DNA of 64,000 nucleotides from Opitutales bacterium UBA5694. GTDB lineage: Bacteria > Verrucomicrobiota > Verrucomicrobiia > Opitutales > Opitutaceae. The notes under the pieces are model-generated. The model ran no database searches. It saw nothing but the letters and a program-made list of their open reading frames with translations, and was not told where the DNA came from. Both the position numbers and the translations under genes were made by a program. The DNA is taken from contig DIHO01000013.1 in the NCBI GenBank assembly GCA_002420185.1, positions 62,001-126,000 of the forward strand, in the 5' to 3' direction. Below, one piece after another: positions 27,980 through 35,918 of the stretch (positions within the stretch are counted from its first letter, which is position 1; each line of letters begins with the position of its first letter).

Positions 27980-28885
27980 TCAAAAGCGGACCTTAGCTGT
28001 TACGGGGTAGTGGTCGGAAGGGTAGCGGCCGTTATCATTATTGTGAATGATCTCCGCCTTTATTACGTTGATGGTGGGGGCGGCGAACACATAGTCGATC
28101 TTGTTCCCGTCTACTTTTCCTTTCCACTTGTTTCCGGTTCCCACGCTAAGTGCATCCGGGTGGAGGACGCGAAAGGTGTCGACCAAAGGAGCCTCGTTGG
28201 AGTGTGGCCACGCCTTGTTTTTACCGAGGAGAGTGAGGATCGGAGTTTGATCTTCGCCAGCATTAAAATCGCCCATTAGGATATAGGGATCTTCTGGGTG
28301 CTTGCGGTTGGCGATTTGTTCAACCAGGAAGCGGGCACTTTCTTCGCGGGCACTCTCCGATCTGTGGTCAAAATGGGTGTTGAAAATGTAGAATCGAGAT
28401 CCGTTGGCACGGTTTTCTATTCGCGCGTAGGTGTATATCCGAAAGAGCTTGTTTCCCCAGCTGCAAGATGGCGTTTCGGGTGTATCCGAAAGCCAAAACG
28501 TATCTTGCTCCAAGATTTCAAATAAATCTTTTGAGTAAAGAATAGCGCAGTGCTCGCCTTGGCCATCAGGCTCTCGGCCGATTCCGACATATGCAAATTG
28601 GGGATGCTTCTCCAGTATCTCTTCGATCTGAAAATCGAGGGCTTCCTGCAAACCTATCACATCAGGAGCGTGATCGGTGAATACATTAAATACGAGCGGT
28701 TTGCGCTCGTTCCAGTGGTTTTCACCATCGTCGGCTGTCCCATATCTAATATTGAAAGACATAAAATTTATGTCTTGTGTAGAGGGCTCAGTTTTGTTGC
28801 TTCCCCAAAGGACGAATGAAAGAATTATGGTTGAGACCGATAAACGTCGATTAGGCCTTTTGGCTTTTTTTAGTGAAAGCTTCAT
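27980..28885 (-). CDS. Endonuclease/exonuclease/phosphatase (EEP) family protein
   Basis: The 301-residue protein has a basic N-terminus and one hydrophobic segment (LSVSTIILSFVLWGS), so it is probably exported or lipid-anchored. EEP fold marks are present in order: FMSFNIRYGTADDGENHW, VIGLQEALDFQIEEI with the metal-binding Glu, YIFNTHFDHRSESAREESA, ILMGDFNAGEDQ and YPSDHYPVTAKV with the catalytic Asp-His. Members cut nucleic acids, phosphoinositides or sphingomyelin-type diesters; this secreted group often sits among carbohydrate and sulfatase genes in marine bacteria. It stands alone, convergent with glgP. Substrate unknown. Confidence 0.87.
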   Translation of the reverse strand: MKLSLKKAKRPNRRLSVSTIILSFVLWGSNKTEPSTQDINFMSFNIRYGTADDGENHWNERKPLVFNVFTDHAPDVIGLQEALDFQIEEILEKHPQFAYVGIGREPDGQGEHCAILYSKDLFEILEQDTFWLSDTPETPSCSWGNKLFRIYTYARIENRANGSRFYIFNTHFDHRSESAREESARFLVEQIANRKHPEDPYILMGDFNAGEDQTPILTLLGKNKAWPHSNEAPLVDTFRVLHPDALSVGTGNKWKGKVDGNKIDYVFAAPTINVIKAEIIHNNDNGRYPSDHYPVTAKVRF

Positions 28886-29195
28886 GTGAGTTGAGTGTCT
28901 TGCGACTACTACTTCTCCGGTATTTTTTGATTATTTCTTGATGAAACAGCTGACGAATATAATTGAGGTGGTACTTCAATTAAACAGAAGGTATTAATCG
29001 TTCTAATCTCACAAAGTATCGTAGATATAACGCCCTTAACTATTCCATTCTTTGCTTGATTCGCCTGCCTTTGGCAATGTTCGATTTCTGTTGAGATTAG
29101 TAAAATCGATGTTTGTCTCTTAGTGCCTGTTCAGGGTTCTGCAGTGGTTTTCAAGTTTTAAAATCGATAAGAATTTTCGTCACTGAGTTGACGCG
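28886..29195. other. Divergent intergenic region, no gene seen
   Basis: About 310 A+T-rich bases between the EEP gene (minus) and the SGNH hydrolase (plus). It should carry both promoters; I cannot assign a convincing pair and see no coding text or RNA gene. Confidence 0.35.
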
Positions 29196-29939
29196 ATGAT
29201 CATTAAACATTTAAAAAATAAGTTGAGGGTAGTTAGCGGTATTAAGCATTTCTTTCTTTTCGCAAAAGCAGTTTTTGGTGCTTTAATTTTGCTTAGAGGT
29301 TTGTTTCCGAACGCTTTCGCGGATGAAGTAGTGGCGGATCCGCATCGCTTTGACGATGCCATTGCCGCATTTGAAGCGGCAGATAAGGCTTCCATGCCTG
29401 AACATGGCAAAGTCCTCTTTCTCGGAAGCTCATCGATTCGCCGCTGGGATACGGCAAGAGCGTTTCCGGAGATCGATTCCATCAACCGGGGATTTGGCGG
29501 CTCGCAAACATCGGATTGTATCTATTTTTTTGATCGCATCGTTTCACCTTACAAGCCGAAGGTCATTGTGCTGTACGAAGGGGACAACGATATCGGAGCG
29601 GGCAAGTCGACGGAACAGGTTGTCAAGGATTTCGAGACGTTTGCGAACCAGGTAAGAGTCAAGCTGCCGGGAACTAAGGTCGTGTACATCCCCATTAAAC
29701 CCAGTATCAAGCGGGCGAGTCTTTGGAATAAAATGGAAACTGTGAATCAAGAGGTCCAGACGTTGGCGGCCAATAGTAAAGCTCTTTACTATGCGGATAT
29801 AGCTACACCGATGCTAGCTACGGGATCGCCACCAGACGAAAGTTTGTTCGCTAAGGATGGGCTTCATCTAAGCGACAAGGGAAACGCTCTGTGGGCAAGC
29901 GTGATTGGTCCTGTGATTGAAGAGGCGCTGGAAGAATAA
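29196..29939 (+). CDS. Secreted SGNH/GDSL-type hydrolase
   Basis: The 247-residue protein has a basic start and a hydrophobic leader (about residues 20-42, ending NAFADEV). The SGNH blocks are visible: GKVLFLGSSSIRRWDTARAF (block I, catalytic Ser in GSSS), INRGFGGSQTSDCIYFFDR (block II Gly), LYEGDNDIGAGKS (block III Asn) and DGLHLSDKGNALWASV (block V Asp-x-x-His). Such proteins are esterases, often removing acetyl groups from carbohydrates; the exact substrate is not readable. It is a single gene, preceded by a long A+T-rich upstream region. Length is normal for the family. Confidence 0.88.
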   Translation: MIIKHLKNKLRVVSGIKHFFLFAKAVFGALILLRGLFPNAFADEVVADPHRFDDAIAAFEAADKASMPEHGKVLFLGSSSIRRWDTARAFPEIDSINRGFGGSQTSDCIYFFDRIVSPYKPKVIVLYEGDNDIGAGKSTEQVVKDFETFANQVRVKLPGTKVVYIPIKPSIKRASLWNKMETVNQEVQTLAANSKALYYADIATPMLATGSPPDESLFAKDGLHLSDKGNALWASVIGPVIEEALEE

Positions 29940-30274
29940 GCGTAAGAAGCTATTGGGTCGGTGCTCGTAGATCGCCCGATTCCATTCAACTGGGGCTCGC
30001 ACTGGGGGTGCTTTATCGTTCGTTTATTCTAGAATGTTTGTAGTTTGAGGTTGGGCTGATTTTCATTAAATAGGGGAAAAGAGCACGTTCCAATGCAGCT
30101 GGATAGGGATAATCAAATCCTTCCCTCCTCCATTTTTGAATCTTGTTTAACACTCGATAGGGCTTCTTTTTGGCAAATTTTGGTTGCCGGGACGCTCTTG
30201 GTGTTCAGGGTTTTGAATTAATTTTCCTAAAATGGAATAATTTCTATCAACTCCACATTCGCTACCTCTTCTCT
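29940..30274. other. Intergenic region before the GntP permease
   Basis: About 335 bases with no readable gene. The permease frame is open back to 30170, but the residues before the ATG at 30275 do not look like protein. I see no clear terminator or promoter. Confidence 0.3.
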
Positions 30275-31702
30275 ATGCATTTGCATCTTCTCGCTCAAAC
30301 GGAAGCTTCTGGATCCTACTGGCCGTTCACTGTATTGGTTCTTGGAATACTTTTCGTAGTCGTAGCTATCGCAGTGTTTCGCATACACGCTTTTATTTCG
30401 CTGATATTGGCAGCAGTGTTGGTCGGTGCGCTCTCATCAAGTCTTCCAGGAGGCGAAGGAGATAATCATATCGTAACTGCGATTGGATTGTCGATGACTG
30501 AGTTTGGCTCAACTGCGGGTAAGATCGCTTGGGTAATCGCTTTGGCGGCGATTATTGGGGTCAGCCTGATGGAAAGTGGTGCGGCTGACAGGATTGTTCG
30601 CGGTATGGTCAGAACGCTGGGTGAGAAACGAGCTGGCGTGGCACTAGTTTTATGCTCCTTCTTTTTGTCTATACCGGTATTTTTCGACACCGTATTTTTT
30701 CTCCTCATCCCTTTGGCTCAGGCGCTCGCATTCCGTTTAGGTAAACACTACCTTTATTTTGTCATGGCGACGTGTAGTGGAGGGGTAATTACACATGGAT
30801 TAGTCCCGCCGACTCCAGGTCCTCTAGTAATGGTGGAAACATTGAACCTAAATCTTGGATTCACTATTTTATCGGGAATTGGATTGGGTGTCATTCCTGC
30901 ATTTGCAGGTCTCTATTTTGGCAAGTGGCTTGATGGCCGAATGAATATTCAGTTTCGTGAGAGTCCTGGCATTAAAATTGCCGATATCGAGGCGATCGTG
31001 TCGAAAAAGGACAATGAGCTCCCTTCATTTCTCGTATCTATGTTGCCGGTAGCGCTTCCGGTCTTTCTGATAGCTTTCACATCCTTTTTGGCGATTTGGA
31101 CCACAGAAGGGACCTTTTACAGTGCGATGGAGATTCTTGGAAACAAAAACGTCGCTATGTTCATTGGGACTCTGATAGCGCTGTATACGCTAGCGAAGCA
31201 AAAGGGCGTAAGTCTTAAGTCGTTGGGAAATGTGATGGAAGGTCCGCTGGGAACCGCGGGTACGATCATTCTCATCACCTCGGCTGGGGGGGCATTTGGG
31301 GCCATGATACGTCATGCAGGAGTAGGCGATGCTATTAGAATGGCTTCCAAGGATACGGGGTTGTCGCTGATTATCCTCTCCTGGGTTGTCGCAGCCGTAC
31401 TCAAAGTAGCTCAGGGTTCGGGAACCGTCTCCATGATTACGACCTCAGGAATCGTTGCAGCGATCATTGGCAGCGGAATCGATCTCGACTACAGTCCGAT
31501 TTACCTTTTTGCTGCCATTGCCTTTGGGTCTCAAGTAGGATCCTGGATGAATGACAGTGGATTTTGGATTGTCTGCAAGCTCAGCGGTTTCACAGAAAAG
31601 GAAACACTGCGTACCTGGTCAGCCTTGCTGGCGTTTATTGGCGTTATTGGAATAATTGAGGTACTGATCGTGTCCGCGATCTTTCCCAATTTGTTCATGT
31701 GA
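30275..31702 (+). CDS. GntP-family gluconate/organic acid permease
   Basis: From the ATG at 30275 the protein has 475 residues and about a dozen hydrophobic helices. Family marks include FRIHAFISLILAAVLVGALS, GKIAWVIALAAIIGVSLMES, GVITHGLVPPTPGPLVMVET (the conserved PPTPGP segment), LITSAGGAFGAMIRHAGVGD, VLKVAQGSGTVSMITTSGI and FGSQVGSWMNDSGFWIVCKL. GntP transporters import gluconate or related hydroxy acids with a cation across the inner membrane. The neighbours (SGNH hydrolase before, HAD phosphatase convergent after) do not identify the substrate. Full length, no defects. Confidence 0.92.
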   Translation: MHLHLLAQTEASGSYWPFTVLVLGILFVVVAIAVFRIHAFISLILAAVLVGALSSSLPGGEGDNHIVTAIGLSMTEFGSTAGKIAWVIALAAIIGVSLMESGAADRIVRGMVRTLGEKRAGVALVLCSFFLSIPVFFDTVFFLLIPLAQALAFRLGKHYLYFVMATCSGGVITHGLVPPTPGPLVMVETLNLNLGFTILSGIGLGVIPAFAGLYFGKWLDGRMNIQFRESPGIKIADIEAIVSKKDNELPSFLVSMLPVALPVFLIAFTSFLAIWTTEGTFYSAMEILGNKNVAMFIGTLIALYTLAKQKGVSLKSLGNVMEGPLGTAGTIILITSAGGAFGAMIRHAGVGDAIRMASKDTGLSLIILSWVVAAVLKVAQGSGTVSMITTSGIVAAIIGSGIDLDYSPIYLFAAIAFGSQVGSWMNDSGFWIVCKLSGFTEKETLRTWSALLAFIGVIGIIEVLIVSAIFPNLFM

Positions 31703-31734
31703 GTGAATTCCGAAACCGTGGCGATTTGAATTCC

Positions 31735-32406
31735 CTAGCGAGCTCCGTTTTTGATTTCCGATAGAATTTTGAGAAACGGATCCTTTCGAATTTGGGGAAG
31801 TATACAGGTGGCTCCTTGGCTTTCAAGTGCCTCGATTCGGCTTCCGGTTCCGATAAAGGGAATGCCCAAGGTTCTGCAGGCCCGGATATCCCAGGTGCCG
31901 TCGCCGACGTAAACGACGTCTTCCAATGGCCGGAAAGAGCGTTCCGCCGCGATAGAAATGATTTCTGAGCGGATAGGTGCATCCGAAGAGGTTGCGTGAA
32001 TAAAGCGCTCCAAATCGATACCCGCTACTTCTAGTTTATATCGAATCGTGTCATACCAATCACCAGTAGCGATGGCTATGTCATATTCGTGGTGTTCCCT
32101 AAGATACTCCAAAAGCTCCCTTGTTTCATAGGTGCTGAAAAATGCGTTGGGGGTTCTCTGTCTCTCGACTTTCAGATTTTCGAGGCAACGGTTCTTAACC
32201 AGACCTTCAATACGAGTCCGCTCCTCGATGTCTAACTCAGACAAGCCCTCGTGCACGATTGCCGAGGCGGTCACTTCGTCGAGCGTTTTCCAAAATTCAA
32301 CCGAAAAGGTTTTCCCTGTTATTTCAGTAAAGGCGGCGTTGAAGGATTTCCAGTCATATTCTTCACCACTGATAAGGGTTCCATCTACGTCGAATATAAT
32401 GAGCAT
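31735..32406 (-). CDS. HAD-superfamily hydrolase
   Basis: The 223-residue cytoplasmic protein has the HAD motifs: IIFDVDGTLISGEEYDW (motif I, nucleophile and acid Asp), IAIATGDWYDTIRYKLEVAG (motif II Thr) and VVYVGDGTWDIRACRTLGIP (motif IV, Gly-Asp). The cap inserted after motif I is helical, as in phosphoglycolate-phosphatase-like members. It probably dephosphorylates a small metabolite. It lies convergent to the permease and about 170 bases downstream of enolase on the same strand; 32407-32572 holds nothing recognisable. Confidence 0.85.
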   Translation of the reverse strand: MLIIFDVDGTLISGEEYDWKSFNAAFTEITGKTFSVEFWKTLDEVTASAIVHEGLSELDIEERTRIEGLVKNRCLENLKVERQRTPNAFFSTYETRELLEYLREHHEYDIAIATGDWYDTIRYKLEVAGIDLERFIHATSSDAPIRSEIISIAAERSFRPLEDVVYVGDGTWDIRACRTLGIPFIGTGSRIEALESQGATCILPQIRKDPFLKILSEIKNGAR

Positions 32407-32572
32407 TTGCTATGCGGTTTTGGCCGAAGAAAAACTAAATGTAAGAGGGATACTGTCCGGACGACACCGAGCAGTTGAAACGAAGCGATGATTTGCCAGT
32501 GCTGGCCCGAAGGAATTGAAGAAGCTCGCAGCAGTGATACCGCGAGCCTCGAAATGGGGTAGTCCGCGAGTC

Positions 32573-33874
32573 TTACAGCTTGCCGCCGTACACCGCATTT
32601 GGACCCAGCTCCTCTTCGATGCGAAGAAGTTGATTGTACTTTGCGACTCGGTCGCTGCGGCAAAGGGAGCCGGTTTTGATTTGGCCGGCATTGGTTGCCA
32701 CTGCGATGTCCGCGATGGTGGTGTCTTCTGTTTCGCCCGAACGGTGGGAAATGACTGAAGTGTAGGAAGCCTGCTTGGCCATTTCGATAGCGTCCAAAGT
32801 TTCGGTCAAGGACCCAATTTGATTGACCTTAACCAAAATTGAGTTGGCTACTCCGAGATCGATTCCCTTTTTGAGGAACTCAGTGTTCGTAACGAAAAGG
32901 TCATCTCCTACGAGCTGAGTCGTGGCACCCATCTCATCGGTTAGGTGTTTCCAGCCTTTCCAGTCGCTCTCGTCCAATCCGTCTTCGATTGAAATAATAG
33001 GAAAGCGATCGGCCAAGTCCTTTAAAAAGGCCACCATTTCGGTGCTGTTCTTCTTGGATCCGTCAGACTTGTCGAATACGTACTTCCTTTTCTTGTAGAA
33101 TTCGCTAGCAGCTACATCCAAAGCGATAAAAATGTCTTTACCCAGTTTGTATCCAGCTTTCTTAGTCGCGGCAGCGATTACCTCTAGAGCATGCTCGTTG
33201 GAGCCTAGTGCCGGGGCAAATCCGCCCTCGTCACCCACGGCCGTCGACAGTCCATTTGCCTTGAGAACACCTTTAAGTGCATGGAAAATTTCCGCTCCCA
33301 TACGGAGGGCTTCCCGGAAACTGCTCGCTCCCTTGGGCATGATCATGAATTCCTGAATATCGATCGGAGCGTCGGAGTGAGCTCCGCCATTCAAAATATT
33401 CATCATCGGTACGGGAAGAACCTTCGCGTTTGGTCCACCCAGGTACTTGTAAAGTTCGAGACCTGAAGCTTGAGCAGCGGCCTTAGCTGCAGCAAGGGAA
33501 ACACCTAAAATGGCATTTGCTCCGAGCTTCGCTTTGTTTTTGGTGCCATCTAGAGCGAGCATCGCTCCGTCAACGGATACTTGATCGCAGGCGTCGATAC
33601 CTACGATCTCGGGAAGAATCTTGTCATGGATATTTGAGACTGCTTTGAGCACGCCCTTGCCCAGATAGCGACTACTCGCGCCCTTTGAGACTTGTTGTAC
33701 TGGTAACGCGCCGTCTCGAAGCTCGAGGGCTTCATTCTCGCCTGTACTGGCTCCGGAAGGGACCGCGGCGCGGCCAACGATTCCTGAAGCGAGTATGACG
33801 TCAACTTCGACGGTGGGATTGCCGCGAGAATCGATGATTTCGCGGGCATTGATGTCAATGATGTCAGTCGTCAT
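32573..33874 (-). CDS. eno: Enolase (phosphopyruvate hydratase)
   Basis: Started at the ATG at 33874 the protein has 433 residues, normal for enolase, which converts 2-phosphoglycerate to phosphoenolpyruvate. The longer open frame to 33958 adds a non-family N-terminus. Conserved segments are IDINAREIIDSRGNPTVEVD, AVPSGASTGENEALELRD, LGANAILGVSLAAAKAAA, PVPMMNILNGGAHSDAPIDI, DEGGFAPALGSNEHAL, ISIEDGLDESDWKGW, QLVGDDLFVTN and the phosphate/Mg site SHRSGETEDTTIADIAVA. All catalytic segments are present. It is an isolated glycolytic gene here. Confidence 0.97.
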   Translation of the reverse strand: MTTDIIDINAREIIDSRGNPTVEVDVILASGIVGRAAVPSGASTGENEALELRDGALPVQQVSKGASSRYLGKGVLKAVSNIHDKILPEIVGIDACDQVSVDGAMLALDGTKNKAKLGANAILGVSLAAAKAAAQASGLELYKYLGGPNAKVLPVPMMNILNGGAHSDAPIDIQEFMIMPKGASSFREALRMGAEIFHALKGVLKANGLSTAVGDEGGFAPALGSNEHALEVIAAATKKAGYKLGKDIFIALDVAASEFYKKRKYVFDKSDGSKKNSTEMVAFLKDLADRFPIISIEDGLDESDWKGWKHLTDEMGATTQLVGDDLFVTNTEFLKKGIDLGVANSILVKVNQIGSLTETLDAIEMAKQASYTSVISHRSGETEDTTIADIAVATNAGQIKTGSLCRSDRVAKYNQLLRIEEELGPNAVYGGKL

Positions 33875-34015
33875 GATAATTTTTTTAGAATTTTCGGTAT
33901 GTCCCAAGTTAAAAGATTGCCTCTTATGACGGTTGGAAAATGAAAGGCAAGCGAGCAATTGAAACGCTTTTGATGCGACTAATTCCAGTTGCGGCTTGGA
34001 TCCTCATCCCAGATT

Positions 34016-34420
34016 CTAGGGCAGTAGACGGGTCTGCTGGTCGGCACTTGGAATAGGGCAGGACGCTTTCGAAACTAGTGACCGCCGTCTTTCAGCAATA
34101 CGATCGTAGAACCAGTCTCGGAATCCAGTCGGGAGTAGCTTCCCTATTCTGCACGCTTTCCAGAAACCACCAATTCTACTAAGAATTTCAATCACGGCAT
34201 CGGATTTCAAGTACCGCTCGTTGTCCGGTGCTAGATAGACGATCGTCTTCAGGTTCTCTTCGAGACGCAAATCCTTTGGCAACAGTCTCACAGCGGTTTC
34301 GCCCTGAAGGGGGGCAAACCGGATTACCCTTGCATCATCGATCGCCATGATCCATCGAACGCAGGTGTCGCAGAGTCCACACTCTCCATCGAAGAATACT
34401 ATATTGTTTTCAGGTTCCAC
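34016..34420 (-). CDS. DCC family (DUF393) thiol-disulfide oxidoreductase-like protein
   Basis: The 134-residue protein begins NNIVFFDGECGLCDTCVRWI, carrying the DxxCxxC motif that names the DCC family, and continues with IRFAPLQGETAVRLLP, TIVYLAPDNERYLKSDAVIE and a GWFYD-like C-terminal pattern (GFRDWFYDRIAERR). Family members have a thioredoxin-like fold and a presumed redox role; none has a firmly known substrate. It lies 5 bases after the broken arginine decarboxylase gene on the same strand and may have been in one transcript with it. Length is normal. Confidence 0.85.
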   Translation of the reverse strand: MEPENNIVFFDGECGLCDTCVRWIMAIDDARVIRFAPLQGETAVRLLPKDLRLEENLKTIVYLAPDNERYLKSDAVIEILSRIGGFWKACRIGKLLPTGFRDWFYDRIAERRRSLVSKASCPIPSADQQTRLLP

Positions 34421-34425
34421 GGTGT

Positions 34426-35498
34426 CTAGATTGTGGGATTCATATCCGAGTAGATATTGGCTTGCTTTTTCTGCCCCGTCTTCTTTTTGGGTTTCTTTGA
34501 GAATTCCATGTAGGTCTTTTTCTGCATAATATTTTCGTCCATCTCCATGAACTTGACCCCTTGTCTCGGTTTTACCAGTTCACTTTTTGTAGCCTTTTCG
34601 ATATACTTTTTCATCAGTCGACAAAGCATGTCGGATTTGAACTGGACGCCTTCTAGCACATCTTTAACGCGGTCACCCCTGATTGTGTCCTCGATGAAAA
34701 CGCCGTCGTCTTCATCTTCTTCGAGAAATACGGGTGCCTCGTTAACGCGGCCGAATAGATTGTGATTATCACCCATGATGTCCTGGTAAGCTCCAATCAA
34801 AACAAAGCTAAGGAAGTAGAGCTCGTTTTTTTGACGGAATGTAGCGGTAAATATTCTTTTTCGTCCTCAAGGTCTATGAATTTGGAGATCTTCCCGTCGC
34901 TGTCGCAAGTGATATCTACTAGAATGGCGCTTACGGATAGACGCTCTTTCAGACGGGTCAACGGAGCCACTGGAAACAACTGATCTAAGGCCCAGTGATC
35001 TAGGATTGATTGGAAAACGGAAAAATTGTAAATGTACTGATCGGCTAAGATCTGCTTCAATTCGACCAGTTCTTCAGGAATGTATCCCTTTCCCGCACTT
35101 TTCTCAAGTTTCTGGCAAATTTGCCAGAAAAGTGACTCGGCCTGGACACGACCTTGCAAGTCTAGATAGCCGTGATTGAATAGGGAATAAGCTTCCTTGG
35201 CGACGTCGATGATCCAGACGGACCGTTCGTCGCCGGCTGGGTTGACACAGAGGCACCCGTCCGAGTCGATGCCATAGTAAGGTTTGCCCCACCGTTTGAA
35301 ACCATAGAGTTCTCTTGAATCGGCTACAGTCCAGCTGTTTGAATGGGAGGTGTTCACAACGGTAAAGTTTAGAGAGCTTGGGCTCTTTGAGGATGGTAAA
35401 TCTAGGCTTGGTTTTGTTTTAGCCCCCTTCTTCTTCGCTTGCTTTTTGAAATGCGGCTGGATTGAGTATCCAACTTCATTTTTCAAGAAACCTTTCAA
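34426..35498 (-). pseudogene. speA: Arginine decarboxylase (SpeA-type) lacking its catalytic barrel, plus one frameshift
   Basis: The first frame (35498-34797) contains the SpeA N-terminal entry SWTVADSRELYGFKRWGKPY and DSDGCLCVNPAGDERSV, but after IIDVAKEA it jumps directly to the C-terminal third: NHGYLDLQGRVQAESLFWQI, ADQYIYNFSVFQSILDHWAL, DQLFPVAPLTRLKER and VDITCDSDGKISKFIDLED. A full SpeA is about 630 residues; roughly 350, including the PLP-binding barrel, are missing, yet the junction stays in frame. The frame then breaks at a run of seven A (minus strand, near 34830); the next frame restores ELYFLSFVLIGAYQDIMGDN and runs to 34426. Without the barrel there can be no decarboxylation. 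It lies directly before the DCC gene. Confidence 0.85.
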
Positions 35499-35509
35499 AG
35501 CAAACTTTT

Positions 35510-35833
35510 ATGTCTCAACAGATGGATCTTATAGTACCAATTATTGCTCAGGCAGCCCCGAGCGGGGGTGCGAACCCGCTTGCTGGAATGTGGCCCATTC
35601 TTCTCATGTTCGCAGCCATGTATTTCCTTATCATCGCTCCCCAGCGAAAAAAGCAGAAGCAGCATCAGAAAATGATAACTGAGCTCACTTCAGGAGCTGA
35701 TGTCGTTACTTCAGGTGGTTTGTATGGGACCATCACCAACGTGAAGGACGATCGTTTTGTCCTTCGCGTAGCGGAAGGCACGAAAATCGAGATCACCAAA
35801 TCTGCAGTTGCCACGGTTCTCTCCAGCGAATGA
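35510..35833 (+). CDS. yajC: Preprotein translocase subunit YajC
   Basis: The 107-residue protein (ATG at 35510) has a short periplasmic start, one transmembrane helix (MWPILLMFAAMYFLIIAPQ) followed by the typical basic stretch RKKQKQHQKMI, and the conserved cytoplasmic segment ELTSGADVVTSGGLYGTITN with VKDDRFVLRVAEGTKIEITK. YajC joins SecDF in the holotranslocon at the inner membrane. The secDF fusion follows 85 bases later in the same direction. The frame is open back to 35462, but those residues are not typical. It diverges from the broken speA with only 11 bases between, so the old promoters overlapped. Confidence 0.95.
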   Translation: MSQQMDLIVPIIAQAAPSGGANPLAGMWPILLMFAAMYFLIIAPQRKKQKQHQKMITELTSGADVVTSGGLYGTITNVKDDRFVLRVAEGTKIEITKSAVATVLSSE

Positions 35834-35918
35834 GAGTCCTCCTGGCCCTACAAACATTCATTAGTGTTCGCCCCTTTTGGCGGTTTTGTCGTTTATAAGG
35901 AAATCAAACTTTCGAATC

